A program made the translations under genes and the position numbers. Below, in pieces: positions 12,685-24,732 of a stretch of DNA of 64,000 bases. This DNA is from Mortierella alpina. Lineage: Eukaryota > Mortierellomycota > Mortierellomycetes > Mortierellales > Mortierellaceae. Under the pieces are notes generated by a model that saw only the letters and a list, made by a program, of their open reading frames with translations, made no database searches and was not told the origin of the DNA. The stretch lies in contig JANATF010000006.1 in NCBI GenBank assembly GCA_029449245.1, positions 2,418,001 through 2,482,000 of the forward strand, given 5' to 3'. How positions within the stretch are numbered: the first letter of the stretch is position 1; each line of letters opens with the position of its first letter.

Positions 12685-12886
12685 CTTTCGGAAACTTCAA
12701 ATCTAAATCACGTGCAGAACGCACGCACGATTCCATTACGTCATCCTTACTTCCACGTCCTATTTACTCAACCAATGAAATTGAAGTATTCAGATCCTTA
12801 TTTCCAGTCCATTCTTTGCACCCTTGCCGTGGGATCGCACCTTCACTCTTCGATTCACAGTTGTATGGAGCCCTGAGCACACCACG

Positions 12887-13195
12887 ATGAGATCAGATAG
12901 CATTAAGAGATCCCAAAACCCTGAGGAGCAGCTTAAAGACGCACAAGACGACCTCTACCAACGCATTGTGTTTTCCATTCAGCAGTACTCATTCAAAGAG
13001 AGCGTCGAAGAGTGTATATGAAAGAGAGTTAGTTCTCAACACATCTGCAGAGGAGGGCTTCCGGCACTCAACCTTTCTTTTGAACTAGCTCTTTATAGAT
13101 TGGTATCAGTGGACAATGCGCTCATCCCCGAAGTGCCTGATTTTACGGTTGTGCGGTTGTGCGGGGGTTGGAAAGTTCGTACGACAGATCGATAG
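12887..13195 (+). CDS. Tentative small two-exon gene, unknown function
   Basis: An ATG at 12887 opens a frame rich in charged residues (EEQLKDAQDDLYQRIVF) that stops at 13021. Using a GT donor at 13012 and the acceptor TTTATAG ending at 13098 joins it in frame to 13099-13195, giving 73 residues. The first exon would be helical; the second reads VSVDNALIPEVPDF. I do not recognise the product. The donor (GTGTAT) is weak, so the unspliced 44-residue reading or no gene at all are real alternatives. It diverges from tRNA-Leu, 200 bp away. Confidence 0.27.
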
Positions 13196-13523
13196 AAAGA
13201 CATGAATGCTGGATGGGAGTGGAATGGGTTGCTGGTAAAGTGCAAGGTGTTTTACTCCATGGGTGTCCGACGCATTGGAATGAGCCATTGCGACCCAGCT
13301 GTGCTGTGTACTGTTATGTGGGGGCAGAATGGCATGAGCCTCACACTCATGAGCGACAAGCAGGCCTACGGTCGCACACAGGCCCGCGCGTTTGCTGCTT
13401 TGGGCTGAAGCCTCGCAGGCAGGGCTTTCAACTCAAGGCAATGACCACACGGACAAAACACGCTGATCTCTTTTTCATTTATGCAGAGAATGCAGATATA
13501 CCTCTCTTCTTCATCTCTCGCTG

Positions 13524-13555
<32 letters not shown>

Positions 13556-13673
13556 TCTCATTTTGCTTCAATCCCTGTCCCGTTCACCATCCCTCTCTCC
13601 GCCCACCCTCTCTCCATCCACCGCCCTTCATTCTCCATCGACTCTCCTTCTTCCCCAGACACCCCCTCCTTCG
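13196..13673. other. Intergenic and leader of the 13674 gene
   Basis: No supported gene. From about 13500 to 13670 the plus strand is almost pure pyrimidine (CTCT and TTCC repeats), the same kind of leader seen before several other genes in the window. Confidence 0.4.
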
Positions 13674-15197
13674 ATGGCTACTCCATACACCCGTGCGCGC
13701 AGAGTCTCGCTCTCTAGAGCCTCGTCAAAATCAAGCTTCATGGATTGTTCGCCGACGAGCCAAGCCCGCCCAACCCAGCACCTCCAGCCTCACTATTCGC
13801 AGCAGCATCGTCCCTCACCAGACATCGCCGCGCAGCAACTACACCAGCACCACCACCACCACACACCAGGTGGGTCACGCCAGCGAGCCGCCTCTATGCA
13901 AGCGTTGCAGTCAACAGACTCCGTCGCGAAAGACCCTTGTCCGTCATCTAGTTCCACTTTGCTGCAGAGGCGCTCATGCGTTCTTCCCACGATGGGCTTT
14001 GCCGCAGCAGTGCCTTCGACCACGACAGCGGCACCGACAACAGCAACCGTAACCGCGTCTGCAGCCGTTGCTCCATATCAGTACCCACTTACCACCGGCC
14101 CTGCAGAGCTGCCAGTCCACGGACCAGCTCTAGGACTACAACTGCCTGCGGCAAGCTCCTGGCAGGACGGGATGGGGTCTTCGGAGGCATTGCCGGTGCG
14201 GAAGGCGCTGCACTCGTTTATCGCCACGTCGTGCGAGAAGCCCCCAGAGTCGAAGGAGGAGGCACGCGCTGCGCTGGAGGGTATGTTTCAAGTCCGAGCA
14301 GAAAAGATTCGCCGAGCCATGGAGCAAGGAAAGCTCGCCACTGCCGAGGCCCTGAAGCACAAAGTGATCCGTCGGCGCAAGAGTCTCGCCATTGGAGGTA
14401 CACCCGTTATGTGCAAATATGCGTGCGGTTATGGCTTCTCTAACACGTACTGTTTTGCTCCTACAGAGGCACGGAGAAACTCAGCGAGCTCATTGTGTCC
14501 GCCACCAGGGTTCATGGGGCAAAGTATCGGCAATAGTCCTGCAAGATCTTGTCAAGAACCCTATCGCAGAGACCAGCACGGCACAGCTGCACAGAGAAGC
14601 ATATCTGTCGACCGACCCTCGGCTTTCGGGCTCTCGGATGAAGACTTGATGACCAGGTTCACCACATTCACTGATCGATTCAGCGACTCTTTGCTTTCCA
14701 GGAGCGGAGCATCAGAGGATCATGGAGGTAATTCGCACAGTCTGCACCAGAGACAAGATTGGGTCAATAATGCAGTTTCGCTTTCGCCGCCTTCCTTGGA
14801 AAAGTCCCCAGTCACCCCTGATGATCTACTATCGCGTCCGGCATGGGCGTCCTTGATGCCCTGTATGGCCTACCCAGCTTCTGATCAACAGCTGCCCATG
14901 GTTACCTCAATATCACCACATGAGCCACAACACCGTTTGCCGATCGCTCAGTCATCCATCTATGCAAAAGGCGACCCGGCCGCACTTTGTTTTCAGACTC
15001 AGGCACCAGCTGTAGAAGAAGCAGTTGGTCCATACCGGCTTTCAAGGCACGAGGATCATGCAACAGAGACATGCAGTCACTATGTGAAGTACTTCATGTG
15101 CTCACAAGAGCCATGGGATCAGCCTTCTCTTCCGGATCAGCAACCTCAAGATCCTCAGTGGCAGGCTGCGATGATGGCCATGATGATGGATCCATAG
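13674..15197 (+). CDS. Unrecognised Ser/Pro/His-rich protein
   Basis: The frame from ATG 13674 is open to a stop at 15195-15197 (507 residues unspliced). A 69-bp segment, 14398-14466, has GT...CTACAG ends and, read through, gives an atypical cysteine-rich insert, so it is probably an intron; because 69 is a multiple of three and contains no stop, retention would also give protein (484 versus 507 residues). The N-terminal ~180 residues are low complexity: a run of His near residue 60, then Ala/Thr/Pro-rich. The only segment that looks folded is about residues 175-240, a charged helical stretch (KALHSFIATSCEKPPESKEE, then EKIRRAMEQGKLATAEALKH). The C-terminus is Gln/Pro-rich and ends in several Met. 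No family recognised. AATAAA follows at 15236. Confidence 0.6.
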   Translation: MATPYTRARRVSLSRASSKSSFMDCSPTSQARPTQHLQPHYSQQHRPSPDIAAQQLHQHHHHHTPGGSRQRAASMQALQSTDSVAKDPCPSSSSTLLQRRSCVLPTMGFAAAVPSTTTAAPTTATVTASAAVAPYQYPLTTGPAELPVHGPALGLQLPAASSWQDGMGSSEALPVRKALHSFIATSCEKPPESKEEARAALEGMFQVRAEKIRRAMEQGKLATAEALKHKVIRRRKSLAIGGTPVMCKYACGYGFSNTYCFAPTEARRNSASSLCPPPGFMGQSIGNSPARSCQEPYRRDQHGTAAQRSISVDRPSAFGLSDEDLMTRFTTFTDRFSDSLLSRSGASEDHGGNSHSLHQRQDWVNNAVSLSPPSLEKSPVTPDDLLSRPAWASLMPCMAYPASDQQLPMVTSISPHEPQHRLPIAQSSIYAKGDPAALCFQTQAPAVEEAVGPYRLSRHEDHATETCSHYVKYFMCSQEPWDQPSLPDQQPQDPQWQAAMMAMMMDP

Positions 15198-16645
15198 TAG
15201 CCTCGAGAGTGTGGCATCTTGTTGTTCACAATCAAAATAAAACTTGATATTCGAGCGTTCTGTCTATCGTGCATCTGTGTGTCTGTGTGTCTGCCCCACT
15301 TCAGTTTCTTTCTGTCACGAGAAAGGGATCTTGGCAATGAATCCATGTTCTTCAGGTTTCTCCATTCCTTCATGATTGTTTTTTTTTCTTTTTCGCCAGT
15401 CTAAACAAAGCCAAGGTCACTCACGCCATTGAAAATTAGGCTTCAAATGAGGTGTGATTGGAGCTTGCTCTCCCCTTGTTGACAGAGCGTTCATGTCCTT
15501 TGCAACACTTTTGGTTACATATTTTCCGGTTCCAATTGTAGGACCAAACAAGGCAGCGAAGACCCGAGAGGCTACGTGTATTTCAAGAGTTTGGAGTGAT
15601 CTATCCTGACTTTACATCTGGATGGATATCGTAATCAGCGCTTGAGTTTGGGGAGGAGAAGCGGGGACTGGATAAGTGCCCTTCGGGAGAGAGGATCGAT
15701 CAGCAGGGTCCCGGGCCGTGCTCCAAACCTTGCCTACTCAGATACATATACGGTACGGTGCTTCGAGTATATGAGCTGCATACAGATCGGATCCATTTTG
15801 CATGCGTTTATGGACTCATTCTTGCGAATGCCAACCCTACGAAAGACGAGCACGCTCTTGAACATTGCTATAGTCTGTACATACTTGGGTATACACATGC
15901 GCATATTTGTGGATGAGCAATGCCCTCAAAGCTCAAGGTGTCCCCTTATTAAATTGAAAATGTAGCCGTTGGGCAGCACCGTTATTTCCCTGCCCGCATG
16001 CATGCGAGATTGACAAGGGCGAACAGCTATTCCCCGGTTTTGACTAAGATTGGTGTCAAAGCATGCATCTGAATGAAAGTCAAGTGAGGAGTCAAAGGAG
16101 GCCTCTGCAGCCAAGAATGGATATCTGCTAGGAGAGAGAGAGAGAGAGACAGAGAGAAAAAGCACAACCATGGAGAAATTCAGATACAGTAGAGAGAGAA
16201 TGCACAACCATGGAGAGAGAGAGAATGCACAATCATAGAGAGAGAGAGTGTGTGTGAGAGAGAAGAGAGAGATAGAGAGAGTGAGTGTGTGAGAGAGAGA
16301 GAGAGAGCGAGAGCACGCAAGAGCGAAGGGAGCTGCAGCAGCTGGGCAGAAGACCAGTTCCGTTTTTGAGCAAGCCATTTTTACTCTTTCGCGCTGACCA
16401 TTCGTTTACACCACGTTGTTTGCAGTCCGCACTTGCTTGAATAAATAGACTCTGACACTCCATCACTCTCCTCTCTCTTTGCTATCTTTCAACCACTCCC
16501 TCAGTCCTCACCTTCGCTCTCAACACTCGCGCAACACTCGTGTTTCTCTCTCTCTATCTCTCTCTGCGCTCGCATACACACACACACACCGGATCTGTAC
16601 TCACCGCCACCACGAAGCAGCACACGCTACAGCCAACGCAGCATT
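15198..16645. other. Intergenic with GA/CT microsatellites
   Basis: No gene seen. Contains the 3' UTR of the preceding gene, a GAGAGA-rich tract at about 16130-16310 in which near-identical blocks (CACAACCATGGAGA, then CACAACCATGGAGAGA) repeat, and a CT-rich plus CACACA segment at 16540-16590 just before the next start codon. Confidence 0.5.
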
Positions 16646-19326
16646 ATGATATCCATCCCATCCACCCCAAGGGTCCTCCGCCCTACCCTGGGCAGCGTGG
16701 CGACTGCTTCTTTATGCCCCGATTCTCCGTCAGCGGCAGCCATTTCGAAAACAATGCAGCACCTCTCATCCACAGGCGACTTTACAGACAATGTAACCTC
16801 CACCAATAGCTCAAAGGCAGAAAATAGCAAACGCCCAAAACACTATCTCGTTCATTCTCATTCATCGCGCCATGTCCACCTCACGGACGACATCACGCCG
16901 AGAGAAATGGCTCTGTCGATTCTCCAGGCCCAGTATCATATCTACCATACGGATCTCTCAGGTTATCTGGCAGGCGGCGCTATGGTCCAAGATGCGCTCA
17001 CGAAGTATGCGCTTGGAGGTAAATCCACACAACAACCAGCTATAGAACCGGCTAGAACCGGCTACACTCCTTTTTTGTTCTTGTTTTGTGGGATCCTGTG
17101 ATCTGCTGTTTTGCCTTTTTTTCCCTTCCAGCATGGATCACACCACCACTCGGGAGCAGAATATGGACGTGGAAGCGAGAGACACCGAGACGACTGCCCA
17201 AGCTAGAGGAGTGTCGGGAAGTGCAGCATCATGGTGAACGAAGCGCAAAAGAAGACATGGCCGATAGCGCGGATTGTATTGTTTTGGGTTTGACAATATT
17301 TTTTCCTGGGATCCCATTCTCAAGGAGACGAAGGAACCCTTGATTTTTTTTTTGTTGTTGTTATGGAGCAGCTTTTATGGTATGGTTTGTGCAAGTCTAT
17401 TTTCCCCGTCGGCTGGACATGGTTCTTGCATGGTTTAGGGCCTCGTTTTCCGTGTGGCGGGGAAAGCGAGCGCGATCGTTGGATAGGTGTCAAACTGCTA
17501 TTTTTTCTTTCATTAGTCTCATTAAGCAGCTTGAGACACACGGACATCGTCTGAGCGAGAAAAAAAAACCAGAAACAGCGCGCGCGAGAGAGACCCTGGG
17601 CATTGTGGGCGTTTCTATTCCAATGGTTGTAGGCGCGAGAAAAGCCCGCTGCTCAGCGAAACCCTAGGCGCCCATCTTGCATTGGCATTAATAGGCTATT
17701 TTTTACTCTGTTAGGAACCCCAAGAGACCTATACCAGACCTACAAGCGTTTTAGACCAGACAAAGAGCGCATCCCTCCTTCCCCCACCATCACCATCACA
17801 ACCCGCAACTGGCGCGACTGGCTTGGTCATAAGAGGTAATGCATATAGTGCTGACGTAGTCTCTATTTCTTCATGGAAGATGTCAAGTCTCATGGCGGGA
17901 AGCTGAAAAAGGACTCGAAAAAAAACGTTGGAAGGTCATTCATGTGCTAATTATATATTTTCCGCTCGTCCCTCGCTTTAGTTATTACCACGACTATCTC
18001 GATTTTTTCGATCAGGAGCTACGACTGCTAGAGTCGAGTGTACTCAAGGAGTCCGTTGTAACACCTGTGCCCGCACCCTTGACCGCATCATGGACTGCAA
18101 CACCCTCAACACCATTAGCGCATGCCATGAGCAGGATGGTCTCGGACTACCTCACACCCTTGATCCCTGGCCTGTGTGCCTCAACGGGTCCCTTGATCCA
18201 TTTAGGCTACGGCATCGAGTTTGGATCTCTTCTTGCGACAGCAGAGGGTCTGGCATACGCTTGTGTCTCTTACCAGCCAGCGACAACATGCTTTGTGACA
18301 GCATCAAAAAGCAGCGCATCGTGGAGCGGAGGGCCTTCCCACTCGCCCAGTGAGCCGGGGCGATCCCCCACGGTCTCGATCCTGAACATGATCCGCAACG
18401 ACAAACGGTTGGATGGCATGTTTGACGCTGGTTTTCAGGGGAAGCTCAACGTCGTAATGAGTTCACGCGTGAGCCTGCTAAAATCTTATCTAGGCATGTG
18501 GGCCAGTCAGGGTAAGTGGTCCGAGTTACAGCACAAAATACGCAAACTGAGTTGGACGAATAATTGAGCTACTAGGCTAACGATTCTTGCCCCCTTTCGT
18601 TACATGTTATACTAGTCCATTCCGTCTCCGAAGCCCTGCTCGATCTCTCCCAGACAAGCAGTCTGCTGATGTTCACTGCGACCAATCGCTTTGGTGACGA
18701 GCAGCAGCTGGACAAAAATCTGGCCAACATCTTGCTGGCCACGCACGCAGCGCGGTTCCTTGTCAAGATCCTACCATCGGAGGTAGAGAAAGAGCAGCTG
18801 ATGAAGGCCATCTGGATGTCGCTGGTTGCGACCTATGTTGTACAAGGTCGGCCAAAAGTGACGGCTCGTGCGGTTTCGACACATCCGTTGATGGCAGAGG
18901 TGAACCCGCAGGAGGGTCAGCACGACTCGATGAGCGAGGACGAGGAGTATAAGGAGAGCAGGAACAGTAGCATGGCTGTCGGTGATTCAGATACGGAGAT
19001 GCTCAATGCAACCATGGGTCGATGGAGAGCTCTATCTCAGGAGGCCATTCATGCGGATCACCCATTGGTTCCTAAGGTACAGACACCTGGCAAGCGGCAT
19101 ACTTCTCTGCTATATACATGTACATACATGTACAACTAAATGTAGCTAGGGTTGACGCGTATTAACATTATGCTCTCGTCTCTCTTACCCACTACTGTAG
19201 ATTGTGAGAACGCTGTGGTGGGCCGAGCTCGAGCACGGCGAGTGTGACGACATATTCTTTGATGGAGCCGTTCGCGCTGTTGGTGAAGACCACACCTCGG
19301 ACGAATCAACTGGGCCAGGACTGTAG
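16646..19326 (+). CDS. Questin-oxidase-like protein (DUF4243 family)
   Basis: Five exons, 16646-17018, 17715-17835, 17982-18511, 18616-19076 and 19201-19326, give 536 residues. The family contains fungal questin oxidase and AflY-type Baeyer-Villiger enzymes of polyketide pathways, but most members are uncharacterised. Family landmarks visible: YHDYLDFF, GPLIHLGYGIEFGS, a run of helices around TATNRFGDEQQ, and a C-terminal TLWWAELEHGE. Direct joining of exons 1 and 2 reads ALGGTPRDLYQTYKRFRP, which fits the family, but needs a 696-bp intron, far longer than its neighbours; a frame open from 17131 to 17343 lies inside it. No polyketide synthase is nearby, so a secondary-metabolite role is not supported by context. 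Confidence 0.78.
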
Positions 19327-20754
19327 ATGCCCTGTTTTGCTCCTCATTACCCTTCACGTACCATTGTAAATAGGTCCCGCCCTTCACCCGTAGACAACCA
19401 CAACAAGTGATAACAAGACCAGCGAAAACGTGGATGTACAGTTCAGTACTGTGTGCTGAATAGGGCGGAGAGCTCTTTTGTTACGTGGTGGACTTGTTAC
19501 TTTGTTTTAGACTGATCAGACGATCCTGTTGCAGAGCCCAGATGGCTTGTCAAAGGACCAAGCTCTGCGACACGACACGGCACGGCACGGCACGTCGATT
19601 ACGCTGTAGTATCAATTGAACGCTGGGCCATTTTTGACGGTCGTCGAGCATTTCTTTTAGCCGATGTCGATGTGCATGTCCAATCACATCCTGTGAATGC
19701 ATCCCCTCCTTTTGATCTCGATCATGCTGCCAAAGACCCACGAACTATGACAAACCCCTGTAAAATGAAGTATGAATATAGTAAACGCGTCCATTGGAGA
19801 AGATTGTCCACCTTTGCCGTCCACCACCTTCAACGGCTTGAAAGGCCTACATGCCAATCAAAGCCGCCTTCTTGAAGGCTGGCACTGTGTGCAAGAAGTT
19901 TGGCCCAGCATTGGTTTGAGTCGTCCGTCCTTGGATCGTGCTTCCAGGAACAAGATCCACTCAATGGTGTATCAAGAACGCTGCTACTGGTGACTGCAGC
20001 ACCCACCAGCTTGCGTAGCCACTGAAGCGAGTTCTGCGCCCTGCACCGTGACAGAAAGCGAGACGTGAACCGCTGGACTGCAGCAGCAGATGTCCATCAG
20101 ACTGCCGCTCAGACCATCCAGTACACCATCGCCTCTGCAGCGACACAACAACCTCTGTAGTGTCATGGACTGTAGAGCGGGACACCGCCTGCCCTTGTGT
20201 TTCTTCTCTCTTTAAATTTTTTGCCCTCTTTTTCCACCCCCTCGTCCTGTTCGTCCTGTTCGTGCTTTTTCTTCTTTCTTCTCCAGCCAGACCCCGCCCG
20301 ACGCTCATCCGCCCTTCCCTTTCATTCTCCAGCCCTTGGTCGTCCTCTCATCCTCTCGTCCTCTCGTCGTCTTCTCGCTCTCTCACTCTCTCACTCTCGC
20401 GCTCTCCCGTCTGTCTTCTTCCTGCACCGTATCGACTCCTGTCTCTCCTGTCTCTCCTGGCCATCCTGCTTCCACTTCTTCATTGACAGTTGTGCAACCA
20501 GCAGCCCTGTCTCTCCACCAGCACCCAACAACAACCAACACATCTGCAATCCGCCTACACCTTCCAACTCACTCCAGACTGCATCCTGCCCCCTTTGTTC
20601 ATCCAGCCTCTCGCCCAAACAGCATAACCACGGCAGGCAGGCTGTATAGACTTCAACCCTCAAGACAACCTGTTTCTTTTGCTGTTTGCTGTTTGCTGTT
20701 TGCTGTTTCTTGCTCATCTCCCCATCAACCCTGCCTTTGAAAGCTGGCCCAAAG
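19327..20754. other. Intergenic region and long CT-rich leader
   Basis: No gene seen. It holds a GCACG pentamer iteration near 19573-19593, a long CT-rich leader from about 20195 to 20480, and a TTTGCTG heptamer repeated about four times at 20679-20709 directly before the start of the adaptor gene. Confidence 0.5.
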
Positions 20755-23702
20755 ATGGAGAGCATCACTCAGTGGGACTCGAGTAGAGTGCATCAGTGGA
20801 TGTGCTCGATCGGATTCCCAAACTACGAGAAGCAAATTAAAGGTAGAAACCCGGTTGTGCAGACCACGCAGGCAGTCAGAGAGGTCTTTGCTTTTCGTCT
20901 TGCGTTTATTCTCCGTTCTCTCTGAGACTACAAGCTAAACACAGCCTTGTTCTTATTTGGCTCTCTTTGGCTTGGACCCCATGCCCCTATGGTCATAGAC
21001 AATGGCATCTCTGGCGACCTGCTTGTTCATCTGGACCACGCAGCGCTCAAGGACTTGTCCATCTGGGAGGTTGGCAAGCGACTCCTCATTCTCAAAGCCA
21101 TCTATCAGCTCAAAATCTCGTATGGGATATCCCTCGAGGCTGGAGATTACGTTCCGCCAAGTAAGTTACTGTTGCTGGAATGGACCAAACACCGTTCGAA
21201 ATCAGCCCGCAAAGAATAGGACAGCAACATGGCCAAAGCAGTTGGGCACTGCTGCTGATTCTGTTCCTCACTCGTTTTATTTCCTTATCCTTCCATCGTT
21301 TCCTTGTTGACTTGCTTCATATAGGTGTTGCCTTTGAAAACGTGAGTGGTGCATGAAGTAACCGTCCACACATGCCGCTGCTTATGTCTTAGTGCGGAGC
21401 AAAAGGCTGCCTTGCTAAAATTCTGTACCTTGTCCTCTTCTCATCCTACAGGAGTACAACTATCAGGCAGCGGCCAGTCTAAAGTCAGTCGAGCAAGCTG
21501 TGCATGAAAAAGGTATACGCGTCTGCTTATTCCATCACGGAGCATCTCATGGTCGAGCATGAGAGGGGATATCCCGTTCAGGAAGGAGGACGCACACTGA
21601 AGGGAGAATGATGTAGATGTGCAGGACAACAGTCAACCTCGCTGGAAGCATCCACCTCACCGAATCGCATGCTAACGGGTGCCACTTTGCGAACAATGCG
21701 CTAGACAATACGATCCAGCATCTAGTGCGGGAAGTCGAACGGATGTCAAAGGACTTGACCAAGCTGAAGGACGAACTGTGGATAATGCAGAAGGACCAGA
21801 AGGTAACCCCTCTGCCACGCATGTGTGAATCCTCGAGCTTTATTGGCCTAAATAGCAGCTGTGTATGCTAATGCGGCCCTCCATCATGTCGATGCGAACG
21901 TAGCCTCTGCCGGAGCCCAGCCCTGGATACCCAAAAGCCATGAACGGGCAATCTTCCTCTTTGCTCTCAGCATCGCAATCGTCTCTTGCCTCCAACTCAA
22001 CGTTAGCGCCCCAGTCACCCATTCATGCAACACATAGCATTAACTCTGCACGGACACCCATCTATGGAACCGACTCTGGATTCCACTCTGTGCCCAGCTC
22101 CCCACATTCACCTGCAGATACTCGTGTACGAGGCGTGAACACGGATACGAATGAGGTAACACTCGTTGAATGGCTGAGCAAAGACAAAGACGTTTTTGTG
22201 CTACGGTTTGTCATATGAATCCTCGACCTCTGACTCGAATTCATGGTTTATCACAACAGGATGGCAAAGCCATTGCCTCGCCAGGCGTTGATGGTGCTGG
22301 CGCCATCAAGGTGTATGGTCAAAAGCCGAGTACGCGTGATCCAGTGGATGCATTCAGGAGCTTCAGGATTTCTCAAGATGACCCCTGTTATAAGGTGTTG
22401 CCTGCCGCCTTGAAGAAGTACAAGATCAACGATGACTGGCGGCAATACGCACTCTTCATTTGTTATGGAAACACCGGTAAGCGACCGATGATCTTGCTCC
22501 TTGGCACTAATTATACCTTGTCAACTAAAAGATGATATTATGACATCCACCCCCTTTTTTTAACCCACACAAACTAACGCCCTTCGGACTGACCGTTGTA
22601 GAACGCATCCTGACATATAACGAGAAGCCATTATTGCTAATGAAGCAGCTCAAGGAGAACAAGGAGTCACCTGTTTTCATGCTCAAACACATTAAGCAGA
22701 TGAAATCGCCTGCTGTAAATGCACCCTCGCCGCCAAACTCACATCCGCCCCGAAAGAGCTCGGACATTATGAACAAGGAACTTCCAATGCCTCCAGAATC
22801 TATGGCCGGCTCAAGCCTTACTGTCGGGTCCGGATCAAGTCTTGGAGTGGGGTTGGGAGGTGGATCAGGAGTCAACGGATCCGGCCATTTGAATGGACAT
22901 AGCACCAGCAACGGAGCCTCTCTTGTTAGGTCTGGAACCTCTGCCTCAATGAGGACCTCAAGCAAAGGGGCTACTGCAGGTAAGAACCAGAATACTCATC
23001 TTGCTCCGAGACGGCGATTCTGCGAGAGTTTTGAAGGAGTCCATCTCCCATGTCATTCACGCAATTAATACCGTTGGAAATGCTCCCCAAAACTTGATGT
23101 GAACGCTTCAATAGGATTGGGCGCATCATCGTCGTCGAATATCAATGGATCCCACGCAAAGTCAGAGTCGTCATCCTCCAACAGTTCGACGCTGGTTGGG
23201 CCGAAACCAGAAAACTATGTACAGGAAACCGTGGAGGCATCGGGAACAGCAGTGGCACTTTATGAGTGGGAGGCGAAGAGGGACGATGAGCTGAACGTGA
23301 AAGTGGGCGATGTGTTCAAGATCAAGAGCAAGGGTCATGGCTGGTGGGTCGTGCAGCGCGATGAAGAGATTGGATGGATCCCTGCAAGCATTCTCTCGGA
23401 GAGCAACTCGGAGGACGGATACTTCTCGGCCGAAGGAGTTGCCATCTTTGATTTTGCAAAGACAGGGCCTAACGAGCTTAGTATCAAAACTGGGGACAAA
23501 TTGGTATGGTTTCGCGCGTGCTGTTCCTTTTGGAGTGTCGAGTTTTACTGTATGCCTTAACCTCTGCCTTTTCGCTTCATCTTTTTCTCTCTCCTCTCTC
23601 TTGTAGAGAATCTTCCGACGCCATCAGCATTGGCTGTTAGCGACATGCGAAGGACAGCGAGGATGGGTTCCAAGTTGGTTTGTGAACCTCGACCCTCAGT
23701 GA
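20755..23702 (+). CDS. SAM-RA-SH3-SH3 adaptor, Ste50/Ubc2-like
   Basis: Predicted cytoplasmic scaffold linking Ras/Cdc42-type GTPases to a MAPK kinase kinase. Ten exons: 20755-20842, 20999-21160, 21325-21341, 21452-21512, 21705-21802, 21904-22155, 22260-22476, 22602-22979, 23115-23503 and 23607-23702; 585 residues. A SAM domain opens the protein (WDSSRVHQWMCSIGF to LKAIYQLKI), a coiled coil follows (VREVERMSKDLTKLKDEL), then an RA domain (IKVYGQKPS ... ILTYNEKP ... FMLKHI), a Gly/Ser linker, one SH3 (ALYEWEAKRDDEL ... GWIPASIL) and a second, C-terminal SH3 (IFDFAKTGPNELSI ... GWVPSWFV). Ascomycete Ste50 lacks SH3 domains; Ustilago Ubc2 has this order. Exon 3 is only 17 nt. Second SH3 is completed only by the last exon. 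Confidence 0.88.
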
Positions 23703-24732
23703 ACAACATTACAGCAAGTAAAAGAATATGCATCAAAAGTCTGACCAGCCATTTTGTTATGCAGGACGGCGAGCAGGGTTGCGTGGGTTCGAAGATAAGG
23801 CTCTTTGCAGAATTTTCATTGACACGGTGATTTACGAAATCTCTGGCACCCATTGCTCACAGGGATTGTGATCAGAATTCCGGCGGTACGTTTTTTATAC
23901 ATGGACGGCTCCACGGCGTACAATGCTCTCTCACTTCTGAAGGATGCTGTACAGTACGTGGCACATCGGAGGTCGGGGTCAGGAAAAAATAATCGCCCAC
24001 GGTAAGCAGAACACAATATCCCGCCAGGCTAAGCTATTGGCTCCCCGCAGCGTCGGGCCCATAGATGGCATGGTCGATGGCGAGATCCTCATTTTCAGAT
24101 TACTCTGAGCTAAAGCCCGCCTTTGCTGCTGTTCTCTGTGCAGTGTCCATTTTTTCATTTTTTGTTGAAAGGGTGTGTGAGAAAAGTGGTTAGAGCACGC
24201 CGGTGGGACACAGTATGCGTCATTTCCGAACCCATGTTTACCACTCTTAGTTTTGCGGACACGGTGGGACATGATGGTGCGATGGCAAGGTATCAAGAGT
24301 TCATATGGTACAGTCTTCTGTCCTTGACCTTCTTGCACATCGCTTTATGGTGACCAGCAGCAGGATAGCGGAAGGGAGCATCCATGCAGAGGTTCAGATG
24401 TGGCAGTGGCAATTGCCGCTATAGTGAAATGCTGCCGATGATATGCACCTGGTATCCTTCCACGGATGGCTCTCATTCCCGTCTTCTGTCGTCTCGTTAG
24501 TCTATCGGACCTTGGACTGGCAAGTGCAGTACGGTCGTACAAGCATGCAAGGAGGATTTTTGAACGCATTCGACTTCGAGATGTCCTGCTGCACCCTTTT
24601 AAGCATTGTGTTCTGAGTACTTAAATATGCAGAGGGCCACTATCACATTTTGCCTTCTCAGTTCTTCTTCCTCCCTGCGCCCTCGGCATTCAGAAACACA
24701 TAACCTGCACACTTCAGGAACGGAACTCGATC
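23703..24732. other. Intergenic, nothing recognised
   Basis: About 1 kb between the adaptor and the P450. Frames here are short, without domain signal. I see no repeats or RNA genes. Confidence 0.45.

Noticed and set aside
13012-13050. 37-nt intron in the small gene at 12887
   Set aside because: Too short for a spliceosomal intron; the longer 87-nt choice ending at 13098 was preferred.
16130-16310. Possible CRISPR-like or structured repeat array
   Set aside because: Units are irregular GAGA microsatellite with interspersed CACAACCATGG blocks, without regular spacers; this is also eukaryotic DNA.
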